Shown here: in pieces, positions 40,439-48,527 of the stretch | Layout: every line of letters begins with the position of its first letter | Position numbering within the stretch: position 1 is the stretch's first letter | Position numbers and translations under genes: made by a program | Source of the DNA: JAKLKS01 sp964370855 | GTDB taxonomy: Bacteria > Planctomycetota > JAJSAM01 > JAKLKS01 | NCBI GenBank assembly: GCA_964370855.1 | Contig: CAYJMF010000020.1 | Coordinates: 1-52,341 of the forward strand | Direction of reading: 5' to 3' | DNA: 52,341 bases | The notes under the pieces: model-generated | The model's database searches: none | Seen by the model: the letters and a program-made list of their open reading frames with translations, nothing else | Told to the model about the DNA's origin: nothing

Positions 40439-41401
40439 TCATCGGACCACGAACCTCCGGGTCTCGGGGTCGTAGGCGAACCGCCCCTTCGACGCCCGCC
40501 ACCACTCCCTCCAGGGGGACTCCCCGCCTGCACCCGCCGTGGGAGGTGGGTCCGGATCCAGTCCGGTCAACAGGGCGAGGATCCCGCGCGCGCCGGACCC
40601 GGTGGATCCCTCCCCCGTCGCAGCCCGCTCGACGAGCTCTCCGAGAACCCCGGGGCCGAGCCGGGAGGCGGACTCCACGATGCGATCGCGCGTCTCCTGC
40701 CCGTTCCACTCCGCCACCCAGGCATCGACGACGTCGCCGAGTCCACGGAGGCCACGGGCCTCCTTCTCCTGCTGGACCAGGATGTGGACCACGTTCGCGG
40801 CCCCCAGGCTCACCTGGAGGGACGAGGAGGGGAAGAAGCCCCCCGCCTTCGCCCGCGCCACCTCCCCGGGCGTCAGGAACAGGCCGGCGTGGAACCCGAC
40901 CATCCCCGGCGGTGCGAGGGGGCGCGGGTCCGGCGGGCCCTGGCCGGGAGCCGTTCCCACCCCCACCATCAGGTTGGCGCCGTTCCCGAGGGTGAGTACG
41001 ACCGTCCTCGTTGCGATGGGCGTGCGCTTCCCGCCCGTCGCCGAGAACAGCCCGGGCCCCGGCGCATCGGCCCACTCCTCGATTCGTAGGCCCCCCGGTT
41101 CCCGCGAGACGGCCTGGATCCCCACCCTCATGAGGTTCACGCCGCCGGGGTGCAGGGTCAGGCAAGCGAACACCTCGGGGCCGCAATCGTGGTCCTGGGG
41201 CCCGGGTTCCGTCCCCGGAGGAACGAAATCGGACCGGAGGATGACGCCCCCCCCGCCCATGGGATGGCGAAAGAAGTCCACGAGCAGTTCACGCCCGTCC
41301 CCGAGGGCGGCGACGATCCCGGTCCCCTCGACGGGGAATCGGGAACCGTCCGGGCCGAGGGCCTCGATGGAAGTCCCGCTCCGCTTCCCGGCAACGCTCA
41401 T
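40439..41401 (-). CDS. hypothetical protein
   Basis: 320 aa from ATG 41401 (MSVAGKRSGTSIEALG). No signal peptide and no membrane helix. It has beta-rich N-terminal two-thirds (VILRSDFVPPG, FACLTLHPGGVNLMRVGIQA, LTLGNGANLMVGVG) and a C-terminal part with FAYDPETRRFVVR. No family recognised. It lies between secreted-protein genes on the same strand, with 98 bp to the gene upstream and 140 bp to the gene downstream. Confidence 0.65.
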   Translation of the reverse strand: MSVAGKRSGTSIEALGPDGSRFPVEGTGIVAALGDGRELLVDFFRHPMGGGGVILRSDFVPPGTEPGPQDHDCGPEVFACLTLHPGGVNLMRVGIQAVSREPGGLRIEEWADAPGPGLFSATGGKRTPIATRTVVLTLGNGANLMVGVGTAPGQGPPDPRPLAPPGMVGFHAGLFLTPGEVARAKAGGFFPSSSLQVSLGAANVVHILVQQEKEARGLRGLGDVVDAWVAEWNGQETRDRIVESASRLGPGVLGELVERAATGEGSTGSGARGILALLTGLDPDPPPTAGAGGESPWREWWRASKGRFAYDPETRRFVVR

Positions 41402-41498
41402 CCTGGAATCGTAGCGCCGCGGGTGCGCCCTGGCGACGACCTCGGATCGATTGCCTGCCCTTCCTGGATCACGCAATCCTCCGATGGCACGGCCCGCC

Positions 41499-43835
41499 TC
41501 ACCTGACCCACGGCTCCAGGTCGCTCCCCTCGTCCTCCATGAACTTCCGGACGTCCACCGTCACCTCGAAGGTCGAGGCCCCCCTCTGGATCGTGAGCAG
41601 CGCCGTGCCGCGCACCATGGCCGCCGCCATCGCCTTCGTCATGGAGTCCTTGTCCCTCAACTCCGCCCCCTCGATGCGGACCACGAGGTCCCCGCTCCGC
41701 AGGCCGATCTCGCGGAAGTACCCCTCCCCCGTCACCTCCAGGAGGAGCGAATCGAAGGGGGTCGGGACGAAGGCCACCGGGCCGGACGCCGGGAGGTCCA
41801 CCCGCATCGCGCCCCGCCGCGGGTCCCAGAGCCGGTAGCGTCCCTCGGGCTGATCCCGGAAGACGACCGTCCCGTTCTCCTCCTCCCCATCCTCCCAGCG
41901 ATCCGGAACCCCCTCGGGCCCGATGAACTGGAGTCCGGGCGCGTCGCCGTCGAAGGTGACCGTGAGGTCGGAGTACGCGGGCAGGCCCACGGACACCGTC
42001 GTCTCCCCCGAAGGCAGCGTCAGCGGTACCCGGGCCACGGTCGTCCCCGCCCAGCCCGCCTGCCTCCGGGATTCCGCATCGCTCCCCTTGGCGAGGTGGA
42101 GGGAGAGCTCGTAGGTGCCGGGCGACAGCGGGGGGAAACGGGCAACGCCCGCGGCGTCGAGGGTCCCGTCCAGGTCGGGGCGATCCCCCTCCCCCTCCCA
42201 GGACAGTTCGAGGACCGCGCGATCCCGGCGTGGGTTCGCCTCGAAACCCGGGATCTGGACCCGCAGCAGGGCAGGGGCGGCGAAGCGCAGGGTCACCTCC
42301 CGATCGACGGACGGATCGTAGTCCGCCGTCACGGCCCCGTACCGCGGGCTCGCGGCCTGGACGAACCAGGTGAACGGCCCGTCGCCGAGATCCGCCCAGT
42401 AGTGCCAGCCGCCCCCGGGGGAAGAAGCCCCCTTCGCGTAGTGCTCGACGAGATAGAAGCCGTCGGGCCCGGGCACGGCGCCCACACCCATGGTGTCGCT
42501 CGATTCGCTCCCGCGGCAGCCGTACTCCAGCTTCGCGTCGGGCACGGGCAGACCGTCGGGGCCGAGGACCCGGACCCGGAGCGAGTCCATGGGGTCGATG
42601 TCGGGGACGCGCAGGTCCACGGTCGTGAGCCCCTGCGCCACCGCCACGGTGGCGCTCGCCCCGACCCTGCCCCCCCGGAAGGTCGCGCCCACGAGCCACG
42701 TCCCGGGTTCGAGGCCCGCAAGGGAGGCCGCGGCGGCGTTCTCCTCGAGCCACCGCTCCCGGGCCCCGTTCCCGGCGAGGAGCGGGGCCGGGTCCCCGGC
42801 CGGCTCCCCCTCGAGGCGGACCGCGGCGATGCGGACCTGACGGGGTCGGCGGGCCCCCTCGAAGGTGAGGTTCACGAGGACGCCGGGGCGCGGTTCGAGG
42901 CGGAACTCCAGGCGCGCCCCCCCGTCGTCCTCCACGGTGGCGGTCACGGACGGGCTCCGGTAGAGGGCCTCGCCGTCGGGATCGGGCCCCTCGTCCGACC
43001 CGGGGACGAAGTCGGAGAGTTGGAGCGGCGCGCCGGGCCGGCCCGCCCAGGCCGTGAACTCGAAGGTGCCGGGCGGGACCTCGATCCCGGGCACGGCGGC
43101 GCTCCACTCCATGCTCCCGCCCTCCCCCCCACCGGCCGGCGCCCAGGAGATCACCGCCCGCTCCGGCGGTTTCCCGTCGGGGAGGAGAACGCTCGCGAGA
43201 ACCAGGCGGATGGGCGTCGCCTGGAAGTCGCAGCGGCTCCCCGGTTGCAGGAACGCCGGCCCACCGACGCCAGCGCTCTCCACGAGGAACCCGGCCCGCC
43301 ACGCGTCCACCAGGTACCTCTCCCACGAGAGACCGTCCAGCTTGTAGGCCCCCGATTCGTCGGTCGTGGCCTCGCGGACCCCGGCCTCATGGCGGGCCAG
43401 CCGGATGGCGTACCTGCGGACCGCCTCCTCGACATCGGGACGCGGTGGCGGACTCCCCGGGGGCCGGGAGGCGGCGGGGGGCTCCTCGTCGCCCCGGGCG
43501 CGCCCGAAGGGGGTTGCCCGCACCAGCACCCCCGACAGGGGCCGGCCGTCGGGCCCCACGACGGTGCCGGTGATGGAGCCCGTCGCCGTCCCCTCCGCTC
43601 CGGCGGCGGCGGGCACGGAGGACGGCGCGGTGGAGGGAATTGGCGGAGGGGAAGTGTCCGCCCCGCCCGTGGAGCGATCCGCCTCCTTCCCGGAGGGCGG
43701 CTCCGCCGCGGGCGGCGACCGCGGCTCCGCGGGGGCGGCGGGACCCGCTCCACCGGTGAGCTGGCCGAGCCCCCACCCCGCACCGATGCCGACCGAGAAC
43801 GCCGCGGCCGCGAACAGGAGGGTCGACCTCTTCAT
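41499..43835 (-). CDS. exported CarboxypepD_reg-like protein with C-terminal PDZ domain
   Basis: 778 aa. ATG 43835 begins an N-terminal signal or anchor (LLFAAAAFSVGIGAGWGLGQ), followed by a Pro/Ser/Ala linker to residue 85. Beta-sandwich units of carboxypeptidase-regulatory type follow (GTVVGPDGRPLSGVLVRAT; VRVLGPDGLPVPDAKLEYG). The last 75 residues are a PDZ domain (VTGEGYFREIGLRSGDLVVR, IEGAEL, LLTIQRGASTFEVTV). There is no protease domain, so PDZ may recruit a partner C-terminus. It is the largest intact gene of the stretch and divergent from the gene at 44056 across a palindrome. Confidence 0.83.
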   Translation of the reverse strand: MKRSTLLFAAAAFSVGIGAGWGLGQLTGGAGPAAPAEPRSPPAAEPPSGKEADRSTGGADTSPPPIPSTAPSSVPAAAGAEGTATGSITGTVVGPDGRPLSGVLVRATPFGRARGDEEPPAASRPPGSPPPRPDVEEAVRRYAIRLARHEAGVREATTDESGAYKLDGLSWERYLVDAWRAGFLVESAGVGGPAFLQPGSRCDFQATPIRLVLASVLLPDGKPPERAVISWAPAGGGEGGSMEWSAAVPGIEVPPGTFEFTAWAGRPGAPLQLSDFVPGSDEGPDPDGEALYRSPSVTATVEDDGGARLEFRLEPRPGVLVNLTFEGARRPRQVRIAAVRLEGEPAGDPAPLLAGNGARERWLEENAAAASLAGLEPGTWLVGATFRGGRVGASATVAVAQGLTTVDLRVPDIDPMDSLRVRVLGPDGLPVPDAKLEYGCRGSESSDTMGVGAVPGPDGFYLVEHYAKGASSPGGGWHYWADLGDGPFTWFVQAASPRYGAVTADYDPSVDREVTLRFAAPALLRVQIPGFEANPRRDRAVLELSWEGEGDRPDLDGTLDAAGVARFPPLSPGTYELSLHLAKGSDAESRRQAGWAGTTVARVPLTLPSGETTVSVGLPAYSDLTVTFDGDAPGLQFIGPEGVPDRWEDGEEENGTVVFRDQPEGRYRLWDPRRGAMRVDLPASGPVAFVPTPFDSLLLEVTGEGYFREIGLRSGDLVVRIEGAELRDKDSMTKAMAAAMVRGTALLTIQRGASTFEVTVDVRKFMEDEGSDLEPWVR

Positions 43836-43951
43836 GGGACCTCCGGGGAACGACGCGATGGTAACCGTCCGCGTTGGCGGCCGGGGCCGGAGGACGGGCC
43901 GGGCACTCCCCCGGGTCACCGCTGCGGGAGAAGGACCCGGCCTGCGGTGGA

Positions 43952-43967
43952 GGTTGCAGTTTGCAAC
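43952..43967. promoter_or_regulatory. palindrome between divergent genes (GGTTGCA type)
   Basis: GGTTGCA-GT-TGCAACC with matching imperfect outer arms that extend it to about 43944-43975. It is centred in the 220-bp space between divergent genes at 43835 and 44056. The inner arms equal those of the hairpins at 7579-7607 and 17089-17121. A dyad in this place suits a regulator operator. Confidence 0.55.
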
Positions 43968-44055
43968 CACCCCCGCCTCCGCGCGTGGTTCCGGCCCCCC
44001 CCCCGCCTCCGCCGGCGCCCGCCCCGCGTAGAATCCTCCGGTGAGGAGGCATCCC

Positions 44056-44514
44056 ATGCGAAACGCCATTCTCATCGCCGCTCTCGTGGTCTCGACCGCG
44101 GTCGCCGCGTTCGTCGGCGGGCGCGCGTCGGCGGGTGACGAGCCGAAGGAGGAGAAGCCCGTGAAGGCGCTGCGGCTCCGCCTGCCCGTCGCGGGCGATG
44201 TCGGCCAGGGCACGGTGATCGAGGAACTCTGGTTCCCGGACGCGAAGGTCGCGTGCTCGGTGATGTTCGACACCGGCAGGGCGGGAGCCCGCCGTGCGAC
44301 GGCGGGTCGATCGGAAGAGGCGCCGATCTGGTTCACCGGCATGGCCGGCCTCGACCTGGAGCCCATCCCGAGCGAGGCGATCGAGGTGCCCGCGGGGTTC
44401 CTGCGGCAGGTCCTCGACCTCGCCGACGCCTCCGCGCGAGCCGAGCATCTCGCCGGCGAGGTCGCGAAGCGGGGGCTCGAGCTCGGCACGTTCCGGGAGA
44501 TTCCCGCGAAGTAG
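44056..44514 (+). CDS. exported hypothetical protein
   Basis: 152 aa. ATG 44056 has GGAGG seven bases upstream; ATG 44041 would include that site, so it is rejected. An N-terminal anchor or signal (NAILIAALVVSTAVAAFVGG) is followed by a small domain (LRLPVAGDVGQGTVIEELWF, then ADASARAEHLAGEVAKRGLE). No family recognised. Convergent with the 2H phosphoesterase gene. Confidence 0.68.
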   Translation: MRNAILIAALVVSTAVAAFVGGRASAGDEPKEEKPVKALRLRLPVAGDVGQGTVIEELWFPDAKVACSVMFDTGRAGARRATAGRSEEAPIWFTGMAGLDLEPIPSEAIEVPAGFLRQVLDLADASARAEHLAGEVAKRGLELGTFREIPAK

Positions 44515-44554
44515 GGGACTCCGGAGGCCGCCCCGTCTTCGGCGGACTTCCGAC

Positions 44555-45130
44555 TCAGAGGATGCGGGCACCCTCCGCCGCCCCGCCGAGGATCAGCCGG
44601 TGCCGCTCCGTGAAACGGAACCGGGCGTCGGGCACCGCCACGGAGAGATGCGCGCAGGTGAACGTGCCGACGAGGCGTTCGCCCTGGAGCGCCATCAGGA
44701 TCCCCGCGGATTCCTCCCAGTCCACGAACTCCGCGATGGTCATGTGCGCCGTGAAGGGCCACCGCCGCGCGGCCGCGCCGCGGAACGCGGGGGCCGCCTC
44801 GAGGGCGGCGACGAGCCGGCGGATCTCCTCCTGCGGCTCCACCTGCAGCGTGACCCCGGGGTGGGACGGGAACACCTGGGGCGGCCCGTAGCGGATGCGC
44901 AGCGGGGGCCGGCCCGCGGCGACCTCCTCGAGTTCGCGCAGCGACGCCTCCCCGAGGGCGCGGGGCAGCGGGACCGTGAGGCTGATGTGGGCGGCGCACG
45001 AGGCATGCGAGCGCGGATCGTGCTTCTCCCGAAGCGCGTTGACCAGGGAGAGGACAGGCTCCGGGGGGTGGATCAGCACCACGCCGAAGCGGTACTCCTT
45101 CTGCCACTCCTGCCATGTGTTCACGGGCAC
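44555..45130 (-). CDS. 2H phosphoesterase (2'-5' RNA ligase/LigT-like)
   Basis: 191 aa. The two histidine motifs of the 2H superfamily are present: HIS at 48-50 (AAHISLTVPL) and HMT at 129-131 (TAHMTIAEFV). These enzymes act on 2'-5' or cyclic phosphodiester bonds in RNA or nucleotides; the cellular substrate is unknown. No ATG exists near the N-terminus. GTG 45130 is chosen because GGAGGA lies about seven bases upstream, with GTG 45124 two codons later as an alternative. Confidence 0.85.
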   Translation of the reverse strand: MPVNTWQEWQKEYRFGVVLIHPPEPVLSLVNALREKHDPRSHASCAAHISLTVPLPRALGEASLRELEEVAAGRPPLRIRYGPPQVFPSHPGVTLQVEPQEEIRRLVAALEAAPAFRGAAARRWPFTAHMTIAEFVDWEESAGILMALQGERLVGTFTCAHLSVAVPDARFRFTERHRLILGGAAEGARIL

Positions 45131-45168
45131 GGCGGGTTCCTCCTCCTCGAACGGCAGACGCGGCTCCC

Positions 45169-45684
45169 CTATCTCGTGCAGGCCGTCCAAGCCCCCCCCA
45201 CGGTGAACCGGACGCGCCCGCCTTCGAGCACCTCGGGGGTCACATCGATCTCCCATGCCGTGCCGTAGGGGCAGGAGAAGTGGTGGTGTGCGGGCTCGAC
45301 GACCGCCCTCTCGCGCACCGAATCGGTGAACAGGGTCTTCCAGCCGACCTCCTTCGACCACTCGTGCAGGACGGCCTCGGTCCTCCCGTCCTCGGTGCAG
45401 AGGCGCACCACGTAGCGGACCCGCGCGGCCTCCCCCGGCGCCGCGGGGACGACCTCCTTGAGACCCACCTCGACGATGGTCCACTTGTCATGGGATCGGA
45501 ACCGGCCGCGGACGGTCTCGCCCGGGCCCGCCTCGAGCACCAGCGGGTTCGTCCCGCGGTCCGGAGCGGTCGACGGCGCGGGGACCTCCCCGGCCGGGAT
45601 CGCCGGCTCCGGAGGGGGCCCGGCGGCGGCGCATCCCGCCGACAGCAGGAACGCGAGGGCGAGGAGTCGGTCTCCCGGTTTCAT
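45169..45684 (-). CDS. lipoprotein, hypothetical
   Basis: 171 aa. ATG 45684 begins a lipoprotein signal with lipobox LSAGC (cysteine 18). A Pro/Ala spacer is followed by a compact beta domain (TIVEVGLKEVVP, VRYVVRLCTEDGRTEAVLHE, HHHFSCPYGTAWEIDVTPEV). A His triplet and several cysteines are present, but no known motif. It is followed by the 2H phosphoesterase 38 bp later on the same strand. Confidence 0.72.
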   Translation of the reverse strand: MKPGDRLLALAFLLSAGCAAAGPPPEPAIPAGEVPAPSTAPDRGTNPLVLEAGPGETVRGRFRSHDKWTIVEVGLKEVVPAAPGEAARVRYVVRLCTEDGRTEAVLHEWSKEVGWKTLFTDSVRERAVVEPAHHHFSCPYGTAWEIDVTPEVLEGGRVRFTVGGAWTACTR

Positions 45685-45752
45685 GGCGCTTCCGAGTCTA
45701 TCCGACCCGCGACGCCCGCGGCCACGGCCGCGAGGGACGGGAGGACGGACTT

Positions 45753-47054
45753 CTACTTCGCGCCGAGGGCCGCCAGCGCCTCTCCGGCCTGCCTCCGCAG
45801 GCGGCGCATCAGTGCCGAATCCGGCTCCGACTTCCAGGCCGCCACCGCCCGGATCTCCGGGATCGCCTCCTTCGCGCCGAGGGCGACGAGGCCGCGGAGG
45901 GCCCCGGACACGTCCTCGAAGGTGTTCCTGTCGTCGTGGAGCCGGACGTCGGCGTCCCGCTCCCCGCGGAGCACCCCCCGCAGCGGGCCCACGGCCTCCT
46001 TCGAGCCCGTGGCCGCGAGGGACTCGACGAGGAGCGTGCGGACACCGAGGCCCGTGCGGCGGATCGCCCGCGCCATGGCGGGGAGCGCCGCCGCGGAGCG
46101 GGGCCCGAAATCGCGGAGGGCCTCGGCGGCCCGGGCCTGGACGGGGACGGTGGTGCCGTCGAGGGCCGCCCCGACGGCGAGGACCCGCGCCTCCTCGACC
46201 TCCCCCGTGAGCCGGAACAGCGTGTGGGCCGCCACCACCGCGGCGTAGGGGTCCCCCGCCGGGTCGAAGGCGCGCACCTTCGGCACCGCGGCGGCGGCCT
46301 CCTTCCCGAACCTCCCCAGGGCGTCCATGGCGGAGAGGAGGGTGCGGCGGTCCGGGGAGTCGAGACGCGGGAGGAGCACGGGGACGACCTCCGACGCGGG
46401 GGCCCGGGACCGGACCAGGCCCTCCACCGCGGCCCGGGAGACCCAGTGCTGCGGATCCTCCAGCGCCATGAGGAGATGGGGCCGCGCCCACTCCCCCGCC
46501 TCGGCCAGCCCCTGCACGGCGTACATCCGCCGTGGTCCCGACTCCGACGCGAGCATCGAGAGGAGGGCCGGCTTCGCCCGCTCCCCGAACCGCCCGAGGG
46601 CGGGGGCCCACATCTCGGAGAACAGCTCCTCCCCCTTCGGCCGCTTCGCCTCCACCGCGTCGAAGACCGCCCCGTCCTTTGGCGCGATGCGGGAGAGGGC
46701 GTCGGCGGCGTCGAGGGCGAGGCCCATGCCGGGCATGGCATCCTCCTCCGCGAGGACCCGGAGGAGGGAGGGGAGGAGGGGCCGCGCGTCCTTCCCGAGG
46801 GTGCCGCACAGGCGGAGGCAGGCTCGCCTCTCTCCCCCGTCCTCCTTCGGGTCCGCCGCCCGGGCGCCGAGGAGCGCCCGGAGGGACACGACGGCCTCGG
46901 TGCCGCGGAGCGATTCGAGGGCGGCGACCCTGTCCTCGAGGAGCGCCTCGCGGTCCCCCGCCAGGTCCTCGGCGCTCCCGTTCCCGGCGGCGGCGGCGAC
47001 GGGGACGAAGACGAGGACGAGGACCGCGGCCCGCTTCAGGATTCCCCCGCTCAT
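45753..47054 (-). CDS. secreted HEAT-repeat protein
   Basis: 433 aa. ATG 47054 has GGGAGG five bases upstream. Signal peptide (ILKRAAVLVLVFVPVAAAAG), then roughly ten HEAT units (ERRACLRLCGTLGKDARPLL, AVQGLAEAGEWARPHLLMAL, AVEGLVRSRAPASEVVPVLL, EALRDFGPRSAAALPAMARA). All-helical, no enzymatic motif. Similar in build to the gene at 11371 but not close in sequence. Periplasmic scaffold is the likeliest role. Confidence 0.82.
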   Translation of the reverse strand: MSGGILKRAAVLVLVFVPVAAAAGNGSAEDLAGDREALLEDRVAALESLRGTEAVVSLRALLGARAADPKEDGGERRACLRLCGTLGKDARPLLPSLLRVLAEEDAMPGMGLALDAADALSRIAPKDGAVFDAVEAKRPKGEELFSEMWAPALGRFGERAKPALLSMLASESGPRRMYAVQGLAEAGEWARPHLLMALEDPQHWVSRAAVEGLVRSRAPASEVVPVLLPRLDSPDRRTLLSAMDALGRFGKEAAAAVPKVRAFDPAGDPYAAVVAAHTLFRLTGEVEEARVLAVGAALDGTTVPVQARAAEALRDFGPRSAAALPAMARAIRRTGLGVRTLLVESLAATGSKEAVGPLRGVLRGERDADVRLHDDRNTFEDVSGALRGLVALGAKEAIPEIRAVAAWKSEPDSALMRRLRRQAGEALAALGAK

Positions 47055-47143
47055 ATGCACCTCCCTCTTCTTTGATGCGACCGGACGCTTCCCGGTTCCC
47101 GGGGCGGCACGGGAATCCGCTCCCGATCCCGCCCTCCCCGGTC

Positions 47144-48325
47144 TCAGGGGAACTTCCCGACCACCTTCCCCTCCTCGTCCACAACGCGGATCCCCTCCTC
47201 CGTCCCGCCCCACCCGAGGGTGAGCCGCGGGCGGCCCTTCTCGTCGGTCACGCCGAGCCCGGCCTCCCCCGTGGCGGAGACGGCGTAGGCGGAGCGGGGG
47301 CGCCCCCGCTCGTCGTGGAGGCGGATCATCATCCCCTTCCCCTCGATGGCCTGCGCGGTCATCCGCTCGCCGCCGTCGGGACCGCGGAGCGCGAAGAAGG
47401 AGGCTGCCTTCCCGCCGGGTCCCCCCTTGAGGGTCGCGCCGACCTCGGCCAGGGGCCGCTCCCCGCCTGCGGAGAACGCCAGGTTCATGTCCCCGCTGGC
47501 CCGGGAGGCGAGGGTGATGAGCGGCTTCCCTTCGCCGCCGAAGGTGTTCACCCCGGCGTCGCCCGCGGCCGTCGTCCCGAGGGCCGCGCGGATCCCCCCT
47601 TCGGGGTCCCGGAGGCCGAGGCCGACGCCGCCGTCCCCGCGCACCTCGAGTTCGGCACGCACCTTCTCCTTCGCCCCGAACAGGGTGATCCGCGGGAGGT
47701 CGTCCACCTCCACGACGGTGGACGCCCGGACCTCCCCGGAGCGGGAGAAGAACATCAGTCCCGCGGAGCCGCGCTCGAGGACGCTGGCCCCGATCCGCTC
47801 CACGTGCTCCTCGTCGAAGAGGCTCACCATGGCCCCCTTGACCGGAGTCGTCATGAGGCGGATCCGCTCCTTCATCCCCGGGGTGAGGAGGGTGAGCCCC
47901 GCGGAGCCGTCGACCCAGGCGCCGAGCCAGGCCCGCTGCTCACCGGCCCCGTCGACGACGGTGACCGCGGGCGCCCCGAAGGGGCCGCATCCCACGGAGA
48001 CCTCGCCGAGCTTCCCCGGGACGCGGATCCTGAGCGCCGGCGCGTCGGGGCCGTCGAGCCCGAGGGTCGCCCGCGGCTTCCCGTCGGCGTCGAGGAAGGA
48101 GATCTCCGGCCCCCCCTTCTCCCCGGCCCCCCAGACGGAGACGGTGCGCCCCTCCCCGTCGAGGAGGACGAAGCGGGTCGCCTCCACCGTCTTCTCCGCC
48201 GGCGCCGCCTGCCCGATGCCCGCCGCCGCGGCGGCGAGCAGCAGCGCCGCGCCCCCCGCCGCCCGCATGCGCCGGTTCTGCCGCTCCACCGTCTCCAGCC
48301 GCGCGGAAAGCTCCTCGATGGTCAT
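47144..48325 (-). CDS. membrane-anchored beta-strand-repeat protein
   Basis: 393 aa from ATG 48325. A short cytoplasmic coiled-coil-like N-terminus (IEELSARLETVERQNRRMR) precedes one membrane helix (about 21-40). A long run of degenerate strand repeats of about 20-28 residues follows, of the form L-x-D-x-x-G-x-x-R-x-x-L-G. Examples are FVLLDGEGRTVSVWGAG, ISFLDADGKPRATLGLDG, RLHDERGRPRSAYAVS and VTDEKGRPRLTLGWGG. The regular pattern suggests a beta-helix or fibre outside the membrane. The coiled-coil start may trimerise it. Function unknown; recurrent in environmental Planctomycetota-like genomes, from memory. Confidence 0.75.
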   Translation of the reverse strand: MTIEELSARLETVERQNRRMRAAGGAALLLAAAAAGIGQAAPAEKTVEATRFVLLDGEGRTVSVWGAGEKGGPEISFLDADGKPRATLGLDGPDAPALRIRVPGKLGEVSVGCGPFGAPAVTVVDGAGEQRAWLGAWVDGSAGLTLLTPGMKERIRLMTTPVKGAMVSLFDEEHVERIGASVLERGSAGLMFFSRSGEVRASTVVEVDDLPRITLFGAKEKVRAELEVRGDGGVGLGLRDPEGGIRAALGTTAAGDAGVNTFGGEGKPLITLASRASGDMNLAFSAGGERPLAEVGATLKGGPGGKAASFFALRGPDGGERMTAQAIEGKGMMIRLHDERGRPRSAYAVSATGEAGLGVTDEKGRPRLTLGWGGTEEGIRVVDEEGKVVGKFP

Positions 48326-48527
48326 GCCGTTCCTCCCTCGCCCCTCCCGGGGCCGGCCCGACGATACAGGGCCGGCGGGAGCGGGGCAATGAGGCGCCGA
48401 CGCGGGGGAACGGCGCCTTTTCGACCGGGTCGTCGCGACGATGGAGGCAGCCGGCGCCCCGAAGCGATTCGGCCCCCGGGGCGGGACGACCCGGGAGTTT
48501 CTCGCGGAAATCCCCCCTCCGGATCCC

